A stretch of DNA of 40,523 nucleotides from Methanobrevibacter olleyae (GTDB taxonomy: Archaea > Methanobacteriota > Methanobacteria > Methanobacteriales > Methanobacteriaceae), in the NCBI GenBank assembly GCA_015063035.1, contig SUTG01000013.1, forward strand, positions 1-40,523, read 5' to 3'. Both the position numbers and the translations under genes were made by a program. Shown one piece after another: positions 26,363 to 35,110 of the stretch (its first letter is position 1; each line of letters starts with the position of its first letter). The notes beneath the pieces were generated by a model. The model ran no database searches. It was not told where the DNA came from and saw nothing but the letters and a program-made list of their open reading frames with translations.

Positions 26363-26525
26363 TTTAGATATTTTCAGTTTTACATTTTTATGGCTTATTT
26401 TAGGGTAAGTTTATTTATTTTTATTTAGATTTTTTCAGTTTTACATTTTTATGGATTATTTCAGGTAAGTTTATTTATTTTTCAATTATCAAATATTTTA
26501 TAGTCTTTTTAGGTAAGTTTATTTA
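26363..26525. repeat. 61-bp tandem duplication plus partial third copy
   Basis: TTCAGTTTTACATTTTTATGG occurs twice 61 bases apart, each followed by (G/A)GGTAAGTTTATTTATTTT; the last part recurs around 26510. It fills the gap between tRNA-Trp and the MBL gene. Confidence 0.8.
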
Positions 26526-26577
26526 CTATTTATTAAAGAGTATTTAATAGATTTTAATTAATTTTTTAAGTGATATT

Positions 26578-27225
26578 ATGGAAAAAATCAATAATGTTTA
26601 TTGTATTGAAGGAATAATGGCTGATTCCAATTCATATTTGATTGACAATACTGATTCAGATTCTGAATATGATTACATTTTAGTGGATACTGGAACTGGT
26701 CAGAGCAATTCAAACTTATTTTCTAAAATCAAGGAGATAGGCATTGAGCCAGATGATATAGACTTGATTGTAAACACTCATTGTCACTTTGACCATGTTG
26801 GTGGAAATGACTTTTTTCCAAATGCAAAAATAGCTATCCATAAGATTGATGCTATTGCACTCAGGGATCCTGACAGTGAATTGACCGTTTCCTCTTTATT
26901 CGGTTCAATTGTCAGAAGGCATGATGTTGATATTGAACTTGAGGAAGGAGATAAAATAGCTAATTTTGAAGTTTTAAACACTCCAGGCCACACTAAAGGA
27001 GGAATATCCTTATATGATGGGGAGATTCTCATTAGCGGTGATACCATTTTTTCCAATGGTGGAGTGGGCCGTATGGATATTGGTGGAGACCCAAATGATA
27101 TGAAGGCATCCTTAATGCGTTTAAAGGACTTGGATGTCGAATATTTGCTTCCGGGTCATGGCCCTTGGGTGAATAATGGCAATCAGCATATTGATATGTC
27201 TTGCATGATGATGGGAATAAGATAG
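26578..27225 (+). CDS. MBL-fold metallo-hydrolase (glyoxalase II-like)
   Basis: 215 residues; AAGTGAT precedes the ATG. Metal-binding motifs: THCHFDHVGG (about residues 67-76), PGHTKGG (about 137), the bridging Asp in GDTIF and the final PGHG near 196, so both metal sites are complete. The size and motif order match short glyoxalase II-like hydrolases of archaea. The substrate is unknown. It is not adjacent to a partner gene; the next gene, trkA, is convergent. Confidence 0.9.
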   Translation: MEKINNVYCIEGIMADSNSYLIDNTDSDSEYDYILVDTGTGQSNSNLFSKIKEIGIEPDDIDLIVNTHCHFDHVGGNDFFPNAKIAIHKIDAIALRDPDSELTVSSLFGSIVRRHDVDIELEEGDKIANFEVLNTPGHTKGGISLYDGEILISGDTIFSNGGVGRMDIGGDPNDMKASLMRLKDLDVEYLLPGHGPWVNNGNQHIDMSCMMMGIR

Positions 27226-27316
27226 TTTTATCCCCTCCTATTTTTTTATTAATAAAAATTAGTTTTACTCTTTACGAATGAATATTTCATTCATAAAAAA
27301 ATAGGGGGATTGGGAT

Positions 27317-27991
27317 TTAAAATCCGAATAATCCTCCAGCACCCATAAATTTCTTTTCAGCTTTTTCAAAGGCATTCCTTTTAACAAGAATGGAGATCTT
27401 ATCGCCATTGCTTAATATGTCATCAGGTTGAGGAATTTCCAATTCGTGATTATCATTATTCTTAGAGATGATAATGTAATCCTTGGTTGGAGAGAATTCA
27501 GAAACTTTCTTTCCAAATACCTTTGGATTTTTAATGGTCATATCTAAAATTTCGGCATTACCGGCACCAAATGCCATTAAGTCTGCTACATTTGGTCTTG
27601 TAATTACTTTTTCGAGGAATCCTGCTGCAGTTCTTTCAGGACTGATTACCTTGTCTATTCCTACTTTTTTAAATGCCTCTTCGTGGTCAGGGTTGCTTAC
27701 TCTTGCAATGATCTTTCCGTCAGTGTATTCCTTAACAAGAATACAGGACAAAAGGTTAGATTCATCATTACCGGTGGTTGCTACAAAAACATCCGCCTCT
27801 TCAATATTCGCTTCTTCCAATGTTTTTGTATCGGTTCCATTACCGCAAATTACCATTGCATCCAATTCCTCTGAAGCATGATCACATAAGTCCTCATTGC
27901 TTTCAATAATTGTTACATCATAACCATGAATGATTAAACGGTCTGCAAGGGAAAGCCCTACACGACCTCCGCCCATAATCACAATATACAT
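27317..27991 (-). CDS. trkA: TrkA-type K+ uptake regulatory subunit
   Basis: 224 residues from the ATG at 27991, which has AGGTG seven bases upstream. The N-terminal Rossmann fold starts [17 protein letters not shown] and continues with an Asp/Glu-rich nucleotide-binding stretch (TIIESNEDL); the C-terminal TrkA-C domain spans about residues 140-224. It gates TrkH in response to NAD(H) or ATP/ADP. trkH is 300 bases upstream on the same strand. The gap suggests a separate promoter or a long leader. Confidence 0.93.
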   Translation of the reverse strand: MYIVIMGGGRVGLSLADRLIIHGYDVTIIESNEDLCDHASEELDAMVICGNGTDTKTLEEANIEEADVFVATTGNDESNLLSCILVKEYTDGKIIARVSNPDHEEAFKKVGIDKVISPERTAAGFLEKVITRPNVADLMAFGAGNAEILDMTIKNPKVFGKKVSEFSPTKDYIIISKNNDNHELEIPQPDDILSNGDKISILVKRNAFEKAEKKFMGAGGLFGF

Positions 27992-28000
27992 TACAAACAC

Positions 28001-28303
28001 CTAAAAACTTTTTTTTTTTTAATGAAAAAAATTCTACAATCTTAAATCATTAATCTTATAATTATTTCATTCTAATATTAATCCTATAATTATTAATTCA
28101 ATAATTCTTAATCTTTATAATCCTTAATGTTTATAATCATTAATTTTGTTGTAATTTTCAAAATTTTTTATGAAAATTAACATATTGTTTTAATATCTTA
28201 ATTTATATTAATAAATCTTTCGTAATTTTAGTTTTTATCTATTAAAACAATAATAAAAGGAGTATTCTTAATTGATTATTAATCGGGGGAAGATGCGGGT
28301 TTT
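28001..28303. other. AT-rich gap between trkH and trkA
   Basis: No gene seen. It holds several similar stretches of the type TTATAATTATT. At 28229-28250, TAGTTT-N10-AAACAA resembles the paired TAGTTT-N10-AAACTA sites upstream of trkH, with one mismatch. The trkA promoter must lie in its left part. Confidence 0.4.
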
Positions 28304-29782
28304 TTATTCACCGGAACCGTTTTTCTTCATGTTTTTAATTCTTCTTTTCGGGTTGATCAATCCACTGATTGATCTAAAGACCACTAATACTGGTATGATT
28401 TCCAATCTTCCAATCCACATTAGGAAAATCAATGTTAATTTTAGAGGTATTGGCAATCCGCCAAATACGATTCCAGTGCTTAAACCATTATTGCTTTGTA
28501 TGGAGATAACGTCAAATAATGCGGTAAATGGGTCATAGCCATAGAGGGTCATTACAATCCATCCGCATACTAAAAACATTAGGAATATCACTATATATGC
28601 AGATGCCTCCTTTATCTCCCTTTCATTGATTTTCTTTCCACCAATTTTTGTGCTGACTACCCTTCCTTCAGGTGAGACAAGGTTGGTGACAGTCAAGTTC
28701 ATTCCTTTAAGCACAGTAATTATCCTAATAAGCTTCAGGCCCCCTCCAGTGGATCCAGAAGAACCACCAATGAGCATTAGGACCATTAAAACAATAAGTG
28801 AAGCGCTGCTCCAAGTTGCAAGTTCATATGGTGGAACCACATTTGCACCGGTAGTTGTGATTGCAGAAACAATGGTGAACAATTCCTCGATAGGCACAGT
28901 ATTATTTGCAAGTAAAATGAATGCACTAGCTATTGCAATCAAACAAATCATCAATTGGAATTGGACATCCTTAAAGACAGATTTTCCTTTTGTTTTGACA
29001 ATCTTATAATGTATGGAAAAACTTGTTGCACCTAAAATCATTAGAGACATAGTGATTAGGTAAACCAAACTGTCTTGATAGAATCCTACATTTGCATTTT
29101 TAATTGACATTCCTCCAGTGGAAATGCTGGTAAATGTAAGATTTATCGCATCAAAGATTGGAAGTCCCGCTAAAATATAAAGAACTATTCCTGCAGCGGT
29201 GTAAATCAAGTAAATTTCCAAAGCCTTTCTTAATGTATTGGCAATGTTTGGCTTGATTTTTTCTTCTCTGGCCTCTGATTTATATAATCTTGATGCAGCA
29301 GTACCTGACCTGATTAGAATTCCGATAAATATAATTACAATTCCCAATCCACCTATCCATTGTTCCAAGCTTCTCAAGAATAAGATAGATTTAGGCAAGA
29401 TTTCAACGTTTACAAAAAAAGTCATTCCACTACCTGTCCATGCAGACATGTTTTCAAAAAGTGCATCAACGAAGTGGATATCTAATGAAAGAGTCATGAT
29501 TGAAGCTCCAATCATTGAAGCCCATAGCCATGCAAAGGAAGATATCAACATTCCATGTTTCAGTCTAAGCTTGTTGTAATTCTTGAATTTCTTAGTGAAA
29601 AGAGTTCCTAAAAGGAATGAAATAAAACAAGGAATTAAAAAAGCGCTAACTTTTATGTACTCTCCATAGATTAATGCAACTAGGATAGGGATTAATAAAA
29701 TGACACCTAACCCTTGCATTATGTATCCTAAATAGTGGAGCACAACCAATAAATCCGCTTTAGAGATATATTTCCTTTTCAT
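28304..29782 (-). CDS. trkH: TrkH-family K+ transporter membrane subunit
   Basis: 492 residues, strongly hydrophobic with 10 or more membrane segments. Four selectivity-filter-like loops are visible: SAWTGSGMTF, TFTSISTGGMS, AITTTGANV and SIQSNNGLSTG, as in SKT-family K+ transporters. It works with the TrkA-type subunit encoded downstream. There is no ribosome binding site, and an AT-rich TATA-like block lies about 25-35 bases before the ATG, so the mRNA may be leaderless. Two palindromes upstream are candidate operators. Confidence 0.95.
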   Translation of the reverse strand: MKRKYISKADLLVVLHYLGYIMQGLGVILLIPILVALIYGEYIKVSAFLIPCFISFLLGTLFTKKFKNYNKLRLKHGMLISSFAWLWASMIGASIMTLSLDIHFVDALFENMSAWTGSGMTFFVNVEILPKSILFLRSLEQWIGGLGIVIIFIGILIRSGTAASRLYKSEAREEKIKPNIANTLRKALEIYLIYTAAGIVLYILAGLPIFDAINLTFTSISTGGMSIKNANVGFYQDSLVYLITMSLMILGATSFSIHYKIVKTKGKSVFKDVQFQLMICLIAIASAFILLANNTVPIEELFTIVSAITTTGANVVPPYELATWSSASLIVLMVLMLIGGSSGSTGGGLKLIRIITVLKGMNLTVTNLVSPEGRVVSTKIGGKKINEREIKEASAYIVIFLMFLVCGWIVMTLYGYDPFTALFDVISIQSNNGLSTGIVFGGLPIPLKLTLIFLMWIGRLEIIPVLVVFRSISGLINPKRRIKNMKKNGSGE

Positions 29783-29827
29783 ACAAATATTGATTATACT
29801 TTTGAATATTTAAATATTATTATAGTT

Positions 29828-29900
29828 TAGTTTTTATATCTACAAACTATTCTCGGTTAAGGTGCTGTTTTCATTCTTTAGTTTTTATATCTGCAAACTA
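29828..29900. promoter_or_regulatory. Paired TAGTTT-N10-AAACTA palindromes upstream of trkH
   Basis: TAGTTTTTATATCTACAAAC-TA at 29828-29849 and the same with G for A at 29879-29900, spaced 51 bases. They stand 45-118 bases before the trkH start and on the other side about 130 bases before the YbhN-like gene. Likely binding sites for a regulator of K+ uptake; inferred. Confidence 0.5.
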
Positions 29901-30030
29901 TATTAAGTTAAATATATAATTTTAAATAAATGATTTATTAAATATTCTATTGATGAGATTATTTTTTAATTTTATCTAAGATTTTTTTTCATCATCATTC
30001 CAATAATTAAATGTAACAGTAGTTGAAAAC

Positions 30031-31248
30031 ATGAAAAACAAGAAAGTAATCATATTCCTATTTGTTGGGTTGGCAATAATGGCGGTTATGCTATACTTGA
30101 TTGGTATAGAAGAGGTCATTGAAACACTTAAACTATCTAATTTATGGCTTGTTTTCTTAGCTATTGTTATACAGTTCTTCACTTATTTTTTATACACATG
30201 GAGATGGAACATCATCAACAAGACAGCGGATATGGATCTGGGAATAAAAAAATCACTTCCTATGGTTTTAGTTAGCTTGGCTGTAAACAACATCACTCCA
30301 AGTGGTCGTGGTGGCGGTGAACCTGTAAGGGCTTATCTTTTGGCAAAAGAGGGCCATTTTAAATTTGAAGACACTTTTGCCACTGTAATTGCAGATAGGG
30401 CTTTAGATACATTTCCTTTTGTTATACTTGCAATCTTGACAATCATTGGAATAATGTTTAGTTTTTCATTGGACATCACTTTGCTTGCCTTCTTGGTTAT
30501 TTGTGTCTGTATGATTACTGCAGCAGTTATTTTATTGATTTATGTATGTATCAATGAATCTTTTGGCGTAAAGCTAACTTCATGGATTATTAAAATCGTT
30601 CGCAGGTTCTATAAGAAATTCGATGAAAGCACTGAAAAAAGAATTATTGAGGCGGTTAAAACTTTCCAATCTAGAATGAATGCGTTGCTTAGAGATAAAA
30701 ACATATTATATTATGCCCTCCCATTATCCTTTGTCATTTGGATTTTTGAAATATTAAGGGTTTATGTAGTGTTTTTAGCATTTGGAGCTAATGTCAATCC
30801 AGTCATTATTGGTGAAGTCTTTATTTTAGCATCATTTGTTGGTATGGTGCCACTCCTTCCTGGTGGTCTCGGTGCTGTAGATGGTATAATGATTCTCTTC
30901 TATGCAAGTGCAGGAATTACGGCTTCAATCAGTGCGGCGGCAACTGTTGTTGAAAGATTGATTTCATTCTGGATGACAACATTTATTGGTTTGATATGCC
31001 TAATGATGTTTGGAACCAGTGTTTTGGACAAGGCATTCGCACTTTCCGAATCGAATGAAAACGATAAGGAAGATATCAAATCCATTGAACAGTTGTCTAA
31101 AGAAGATGTAGCAACCGAGTATACTGATTCTAATGAAGAGGAAGCTTCACTTGAGGTCTTGGAAGATGAAAAGTTAGATGAAGATCCACTTGAAGTCTTG
31201 GATGAGAGTGAAGAAAAAGAATCTTTAGAAAAAAAAGTTCAAAACTAA
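30031..31248 (+). CDS. YbhN/UPF0104-type flippase-like membrane protein
   Basis: 405 residues. About eight membrane helices make up residues 5-335, with the family signatures NNITPSGRGGGEPVRAYLL and LLPGGLGAVDGIMI. The family is related to the membrane half of lysylphosphatidylglycerol synthase and is thought to move or modify lipids; the substrate is unknown. The last 65 residues form an acidic, probably disordered cytoplasmic tail (EEEASLEVLEDEKLDEDPLE) with a repeated LEVL(E/D)-type unit that is not part of the family core. No ribosome binding site is visible. Divergent from trkH. Confidence 0.85.
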   Translation: MKNKKVIIFLFVGLAIMAVMLYLIGIEEVIETLKLSNLWLVFLAIVIQFFTYFLYTWRWNIINKTADMDLGIKKSLPMVLVSLAVNNITPSGRGGGEPVRAYLLAKEGHFKFEDTFATVIADRALDTFPFVILAILTIIGIMFSFSLDITLLAFLVICVCMITAAVILLIYVCINESFGVKLTSWIIKIVRRFYKKFDESTEKRIIEAVKTFQSRMNALLRDKNILYYALPLSFVIWIFEILRVYVVFLAFGANVNPVIIGEVFILASFVGMVPLLPGGLGAVDGIMILFYASAGITASISAAATVVERLISFWMTTFIGLICLMMFGTSVLDKAFALSESNENDKEDIKSIEQLSKEDVATEYTDSNEEEASLEVLEDEKLDEDPLEVLDESEEKESLEKKVQN

Positions 31249-31272
31249 AAATAAATCTGATAAAATAAGTTT

Positions 31273-31297
31273 TAGAGCCAGATGGCCCTATTTTTTT
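31273..31297 (+). terminator. Hairpin terminator 1 after the YbhN-like gene
   Basis: TAGAGCC and GGCCCTA form a stem with one mismatch around AGAT, followed by seven T. It starts 25 bases after the stop codon. Confidence 0.7.
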
Positions 31298-31322
31298 AAT
31301 TTTTCTATTTTTAAATGGGTTT

Positions 31323-31350
31323 TAGAGCTAAATTAATAGCTCTATTTTTT
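31323..31350 (+). terminator. Hairpin terminator 2 after the YbhN-like gene
   Basis: TAGAGCT and AGCTCTA form a perfect seven-base stem with an eight-base loop, followed by six T. It resembles terminator 1 and lies 50 bases after it, so the two may derive from a duplication. Confidence 0.75.
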
Positions 31351-31356
31351 TAAAAA

Positions 31357-31746
31357 TTAATTTGGTATTACGGTTACATTTCCTGTATATGTGCATCCTT
31401 GATACTTATCGTCACCTGCAAAGGTGAAATCACCATAATAATTATCTTTACCTGCATCTTCCAGGTATTGGGCATTTTCTATAAAGAATTCACCGTTTTC
31501 ATCCGTTTGCGTAGTCACTAATGTTCCCATTTTGTATCCTGGCTTGTGGTATGTAATTGTTTTATTAGCCACAGACATTCCATAGGCATCAATCAATGCC
31601 CCCTTGAATGTATCTCCTTCTTGAACTTCAGTATTGTTGATTATCATAAAGGTAGCCACATCATTGTTGAACTGGAACCAAAAGACTCCAATGCATATTG
31701 CAAATGCAATCAGCAGAAGTAAAAAATAATAGCTTTCTCTTTCCAT
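31357..31746 (-). CDS. Small membrane-anchored Ig-like protein
   Basis: 129 residues; AAGGTGTC lies upstream of the ATG. One membrane helix near the N-terminus (YYFLLLLIAFAICIGVFWF, about residues 6-25) is followed by an external domain with an Ig-like/carboxypeptidase-regulatory pattern: GALIDAYGMSVANKTITYH, then TTQTDENGEFFIEN and a final FAGDDKYQGCTYTGNVTV. The last motif resembles the YxGDxxY ends of the Ig-like domains in the adhesin at the start of this window. A small surface-exposed protein is likely; function unknown. Confidence 0.75.
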   Translation of the reverse strand: MERESYYFLLLLIAFAICIGVFWFQFNNDVATFMIINNTEVQEGDTFKGALIDAYGMSVANKTITYHKPGYKMGTLVTTQTDENGEFFIENAQYLEDAGKDNYYGDFTFAGDDKYQGCTYTGNVTVIPN

Positions 31747-31933
31747 TTAGACACCTTAATTTTAGTTTTAAATTATAATTGCATTATAATATTTATTATA
31801 TTAGGAAATATTTTAAATAAAGTTTACTTTTTATCTAAAGAAATGTTTGCAATCAAATAGGAAACTTTATTTTAATGAATTAATATATAATTAATTATTA
31901 GTATAAATTAGATAATTTTAATTTTTTTAAATT

Positions 31934-31947
31934 AAATCTCGAGATTT
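31934..31947. promoter_or_regulatory. 14-bp palindrome in the ftr promoter region
   Basis: AAATCTCGAGATTT is a perfect palindrome in otherwise GC-free surroundings. A TATA box (TATAAATTA, 31902-31910) lies 25-30 bases before it, so transcription of ftr should start at or just before the palindrome. That would put it at the start site or at the head of a 45-60 base leader. Confidence 0.45.
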
Positions 31948-31991
31948 TAATTTATTCTAATTCAATATTTAAATATTTAAATGGTGAAAAA

Positions 31992-32885
31992 ATGGAAATT
32001 AACGGTGTAGAAATTAAAGATACTTTCGCAGAAGGTTTCGGAATTAAAGTAACTAGAATCTTAGTAACTGCAGCAACTCCAAGACTCGCAAAAATCGCAG
32101 CAACTGAAGCAACTGGTTACGGAACTTCTGTAATCGGATGTCCTGCTGAAGCAGGTATTGACTGTTTTGTACCAGCTGAATGTACTCCTGATGGAAGACC
32201 TGGTTACGCAATCATGATCTGTCAAGGTGGTAAAAAAGCACTCGATCACGAATTAATGGAAAGAATCGGTATGTGTGTATTAACCGCTCCTACCGCAGCT
32301 GCATTCAACTTACTTGAATCTGAAGAAACCTTAAAAACCGGTAACAAACTCAAATTCTTCGGTGACGGTTACGAAAAAGAATGCTGCATTGACGGCAGAA
32401 AAGTACACTCCATTCCTATCATGTCTGGTGACTTCTTAGTGGAATCCGAATTCGGTTACAAAGATGGTGTAGCTGGAGGAAACTTCTTCATTTTAGCTAA
32501 AGATGTAATGGCTGGAGTAAAAGCAGCTCAATTAGCTGTAAAAGCAATTTCCCACGTACCTGGTACCATTACTCCATTCCCTGGTGGTATGGTTGCTTCC
32601 GGTTCCAAAGTAGGATCCAACAAATATTCCAAATTCTTAAACGCATCCACTAACGAAAAAATGTGTGTAACCTTAAAAGACCAAGTAGACTCTGACATCA
32701 GACCAGATGCAGACGGTGTATTTGAAATCGTTATTGACGGTGTAGACGAAGAATCTGTAAAAGCAGCTATGAAAGCAGGTATTATGGCAGCTTGTACCGT
32801 TGACGGTGTACTTGAAATCAGTGCAGGTAACTTCGATGGTAAATTAGGTTCTTACATCATGAAATTACACGAATTATTCGAATAA
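31992..32885 (+). CDS. ftr: Formylmethanofuran:tetrahydromethanopterin formyltransferase
   Basis: 297 residues, the full length for Ftr. Typical sequence: [40 protein letters not shown] and [20 protein letters not shown]. It moves the formyl group from formylmethanofuran to H4MPT, the second step of methanogenesis from CO2, in the cytoplasm. GGTGA stands before the ATG. Codon choice is strongly biased (GGT, TAC, AAC, TTC) and unlike its neighbours, as expected for a highly expressed gene. A strong terminator follows, so it is a single-gene unit. Confidence 0.98.
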   Translation: MEINGVEIKDTFAEGFGIKVTRILVTAATPRLAKIAATEATGYGTSVIGCPAEAGIDCFVPAECTPDGRPGYAIMICQGGKKALDHELMERIGMCVLTAPTAAAFNLLESEETLKTGNKLKFFGDGYEKECCIDGRKVHSIPIMSGDFLVESEFGYKDGVAGGNFFILAKDVMAGVKAAQLAVKAISHVPGTITPFPGGMVASGSKVGSNKYSKFLNASTNEKMCVTLKDQVDSDIRPDADGVFEIVIDGVDEESVKAAMKAGIMAACTVDGVLEISAGNFDGKLGSYIMKLHELFE

Positions 32886-32947
32886 TTCTGTAATTCATTA
32901 AAATTTAATTAAATTAGTACATTAGCTTAAGATGGTGTATTAATATT

Positions 32948-32985
32948 TTGAGATAATTTTATTATCTCAACTCTTTTTCTTTTTT
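32948..32985 (+). terminator. Strong intrinsic terminator after ftr
   Basis: TTGAGATAA and TTATCTCAA form a perfect nine-base stem with the loop TTTTA, followed by CTCTTTTTCTTTTTTT. It starts 63 bases after the stop codon. Confidence 0.85.
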
Positions 32986-33059
32986 TATTATATTTATTTT
33001 ATCATTTTTTAACAAATTTTTTGAAATTGCATTACATTATTGGTAGAGGAATGGTCCGA

Positions 33060-33632
33060 ATGAAAGAATATTTGCTAGAGACAAAAAGCATTGATTATAT
33101 GAATCCACACATTCAAGAGAAGGTTCAGAAATTAAAAGATCAATCCTGTGATGATGCAAATTATATTAAAAGAGTTTATATCTTTGTCAGAGATGAAATT
33201 CCACACTCATGGGATATACAAACAGATATAGTTTCAAGGACAGCCAGTGATACATTAATAAACAAGACAGGGATATGCTGGACAAAATCATGTCTTCTTG
33301 CAGCACTTCTTAGAGCAAATGGAATTCCATCAGGAATAAGCTATCAACTCCTTACAATAGCTGAGGATGATAGTTTAGGCCATATTGTCCATGCATTGAA
33401 TACGGTTTATATTGAAGATTCAAATAAGTGGATTAGGCTTGATGCCCGTGGAAATGTCGGAAATGATGGCGATGAGTTTAGTTTAGAAAAAGATTACTTG
33501 GCTTTCTCACCTAGAAGCGAATTTGGAGAAATCGATTATAACGACAACAATCCTGATTTGGATGAAAGGCTGGTTAATAAACTTGAAGAAACTGAAAATT
33601 TAATGGAAATGAAAATAGATTTTGAGTTTTAA
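33060..33632 (+). CDS. Transglutaminase-like cysteine protease-fold protein
   Basis: 190 residues if the ATG at 33060 is used; GAGGA upstream fits it, and 33051 or 33021 are alternatives. The catalytic triad is visible as Cys in KTGICWTKSCLLAALLRANG, His in LGHIVHALNTVY and Asp in WIRLDARGN, the order of the transglutaminase-like superfamily. No signal peptide or membrane helix, so it is likely cytoplasmic. Proteins of this kind in archaea have few known substrates; a peptidase role is possible. It stands alone between ftr and the convergent K+ channel gene. Confidence 0.85.
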   Translation: MKEYLLETKSIDYMNPHIQEKVQKLKDQSCDDANYIKRVYIFVRDEIPHSWDIQTDIVSRTASDTLINKTGICWTKSCLLAALLRANGIPSGISYQLLTIAEDDSLGHIVHALNTVYIEDSNKWIRLDARGNVGNDGDEFSLEKDYLAFSPRSEFGEIDYNDNNPDLDERLVNKLEETENLMEMKIDFEF

Positions 33633-33663
33633 TTAGTTGGGATTATAAAAAAGAGTTAAGAGT

Positions 33664-34794
33664 TTACTCTTTAAATTGTTTAGTAAACTCATTTATTTCA
33701 TCAAAGCTTAAATTAACTCCCAAAACGATTCCCTCATTTTCAAGTTCTTTAATGGCCATATTTAAAAAGAATTGATCAGGGCCGGATACCCAATGGGAAT
33801 GAACTTCATTTACAGTGCCGTAAATGGTTTCTAAAGACTCTCTAACATTCTTATTGGAATTGATTTTCTCAATGAAAGCATCTTCTTCACTTTCGTCCAA
33901 AACACCAATGGTTCTTGAAACAGGAGTCCTGATTCCATGGAAATGGTATTCTATGTTTTCAAGATGGCAATTGTATTTTCTAAGAATTTCCAATTCCTTT
34001 CCAATGAAATCCACACCATGTTTTTCGGTTAAATGAATTAGATTAGGTTGTACAGAAGCGAAGTAAATGTCAGTTCCACCGCTTGCTTCAGGAGAGATGA
34101 CCTTGTTTGCTCCAGCATGCTTTAGTCTTTTTATGCTTTCCTTTTTGCTCGCCCTTGAAACAATCCATGCATCATTATATAACTCCCTTGTTGTAAGGAC
34201 GATAAAAAGATTGTCAACATCACTTCCAGTTGTAACTATTACACCTAAGGATTTATCAATATTAAGTTTCTTAATGGTCTTGTCTTCAGTAGCATTTGCA
34301 TTAAGCAGAATCACGTTTTCGTTTTCTTCAATATCCTCTAGTTTTTTCTCATTCTTTTCAATAATAATTACTTTCTGATTCCTTTTCATCAATTCCTCAT
34401 AGACTGCGATACCTACCCTTCCAAAACCGCATAAAATATAATGATTTTCCATTTCAGCTAATTTTCTTTCCATAATCCTTCCACTCCTTATATCATGTAG
34501 GTTTTGTGTAACTGAACTAATTATAAATGTTACGATGTAAGCTAGAATCCCTACTCCTGATAGGGCTAATGTTACACTGAAAATCTTTTGCAATGGAGTA
34601 ATCGGTATGATATCTCCATACCCTACTGTAGCAATGGTTATTATAGTATAATACAATGAATCATAAAGGTTTAGTTTCATAATTAGAATAGAGCCTATTA
34701 TTCCATATAACAAAATAAGGACAACAATAAGGATTCCATAGATGCCTTCTTTGTCTTTTTTAATATGGTCTAATATAAGATTTAGCCTATTCAT
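33664..34794 (-). CDS. MthK-like K+ channel with RCK domain
   Basis: 376 residues from the ATG at 34794, with GTGAGGA six bases upstream; an ATG at 34800 is possible. Two membrane helices flank a pore with the K+ filter TIATVGYGDIIP (about residues 50-61). The cytoplasmic RCK part begins HYILCGFGRVGIAVYEEL (TrkA-N) and is followed by a TrkA-C-type domain (about 225 onward). This is the MthK-type plan, in which ligand binding opens the pore. The C-terminal extension of about 70 residues (SHWVSGPDQFFLNMAI) resembles no motif I can name. Confidence 0.93.
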   Translation of the reverse strand: MNRLNLILDHIKKDKEGIYGILIVVLILLYGIIGSILIMKLNLYDSLYYTIITIATVGYGDIIPITPLQKIFSVTLALSGVGILAYIVTFIISSVTQNLHDIRSGRIMERKLAEMENHYILCGFGRVGIAVYEELMKRNQKVIIIEKNEKKLEDIEENENVILLNANATEDKTIKKLNIDKSLGVIVTTGSDVDNLFIVLTTRELYNDAWIVSRASKKESIKRLKHAGANKVISPEASGGTDIYFASVQPNLIHLTEKHGVDFIGKELEILRKYNCHLENIEYHFHGIRTPVSRTIGVLDESEEDAFIEKINSNKNVRESLETIYGTVNEVHSHWVSGPDQFFLNMAIKELENEGIVLGVNLSFDEINEFTKQFKE

Positions 34795-34847
34795 TTTCAT
34801 TCCTCACTAAGTTTAATTTTTAAGACTTTAGTTATTCATGGTTTTTT

Positions 34848-35004
34848 AGTTTTTATTTTCTTATTTTAAGGTTTTTTTAATCTTTTTATCATTAATTTTA
34901 GTTTTTATTTTTTTATTTTAAGATTTTTTAATTTTTTAATCATTTATTTTTAGTTTTTATTTTTTTATTTTAAGATTTTTTAATTTTTTAATCATTTATT
35001 TTTA
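34848..35004. repeat. 52-bp tandem repeat, three copies
   Basis: TAGTTTTTATTTT starts units at 34848, 34900 and 34952, and a partial fourth unit at 35004, with the period exactly 52. Units two and three are nearly identical and unit one has diverged. The array fills the divergent gap between the K+ channel gene and nnrD, so both promoters are next to it. Confidence 0.85.
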
Positions 35005-35110
35005 GTTTTTCAATCATGTCCTTATATTTAATTATTAGTATGATTATATATTATAATGTTTATTATTTTTTTAATCGATTTTTTATTCAAAAGTTAACGA
35101 AGGTGTAATA

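Noticed and set aside
27276-27292. GAATGA/TCATTC hairpin between the MBL gene and trkA as a terminator
   Set aside because: The stem is only six A/T-rich pairs and no T-run follows on either strand.
34848-35004. 52-bp repeats as a possible replication origin
   Set aside because: No cdc6/orc gene or origin recognition box is near, and similar arrays occur in many other gaps of the window.
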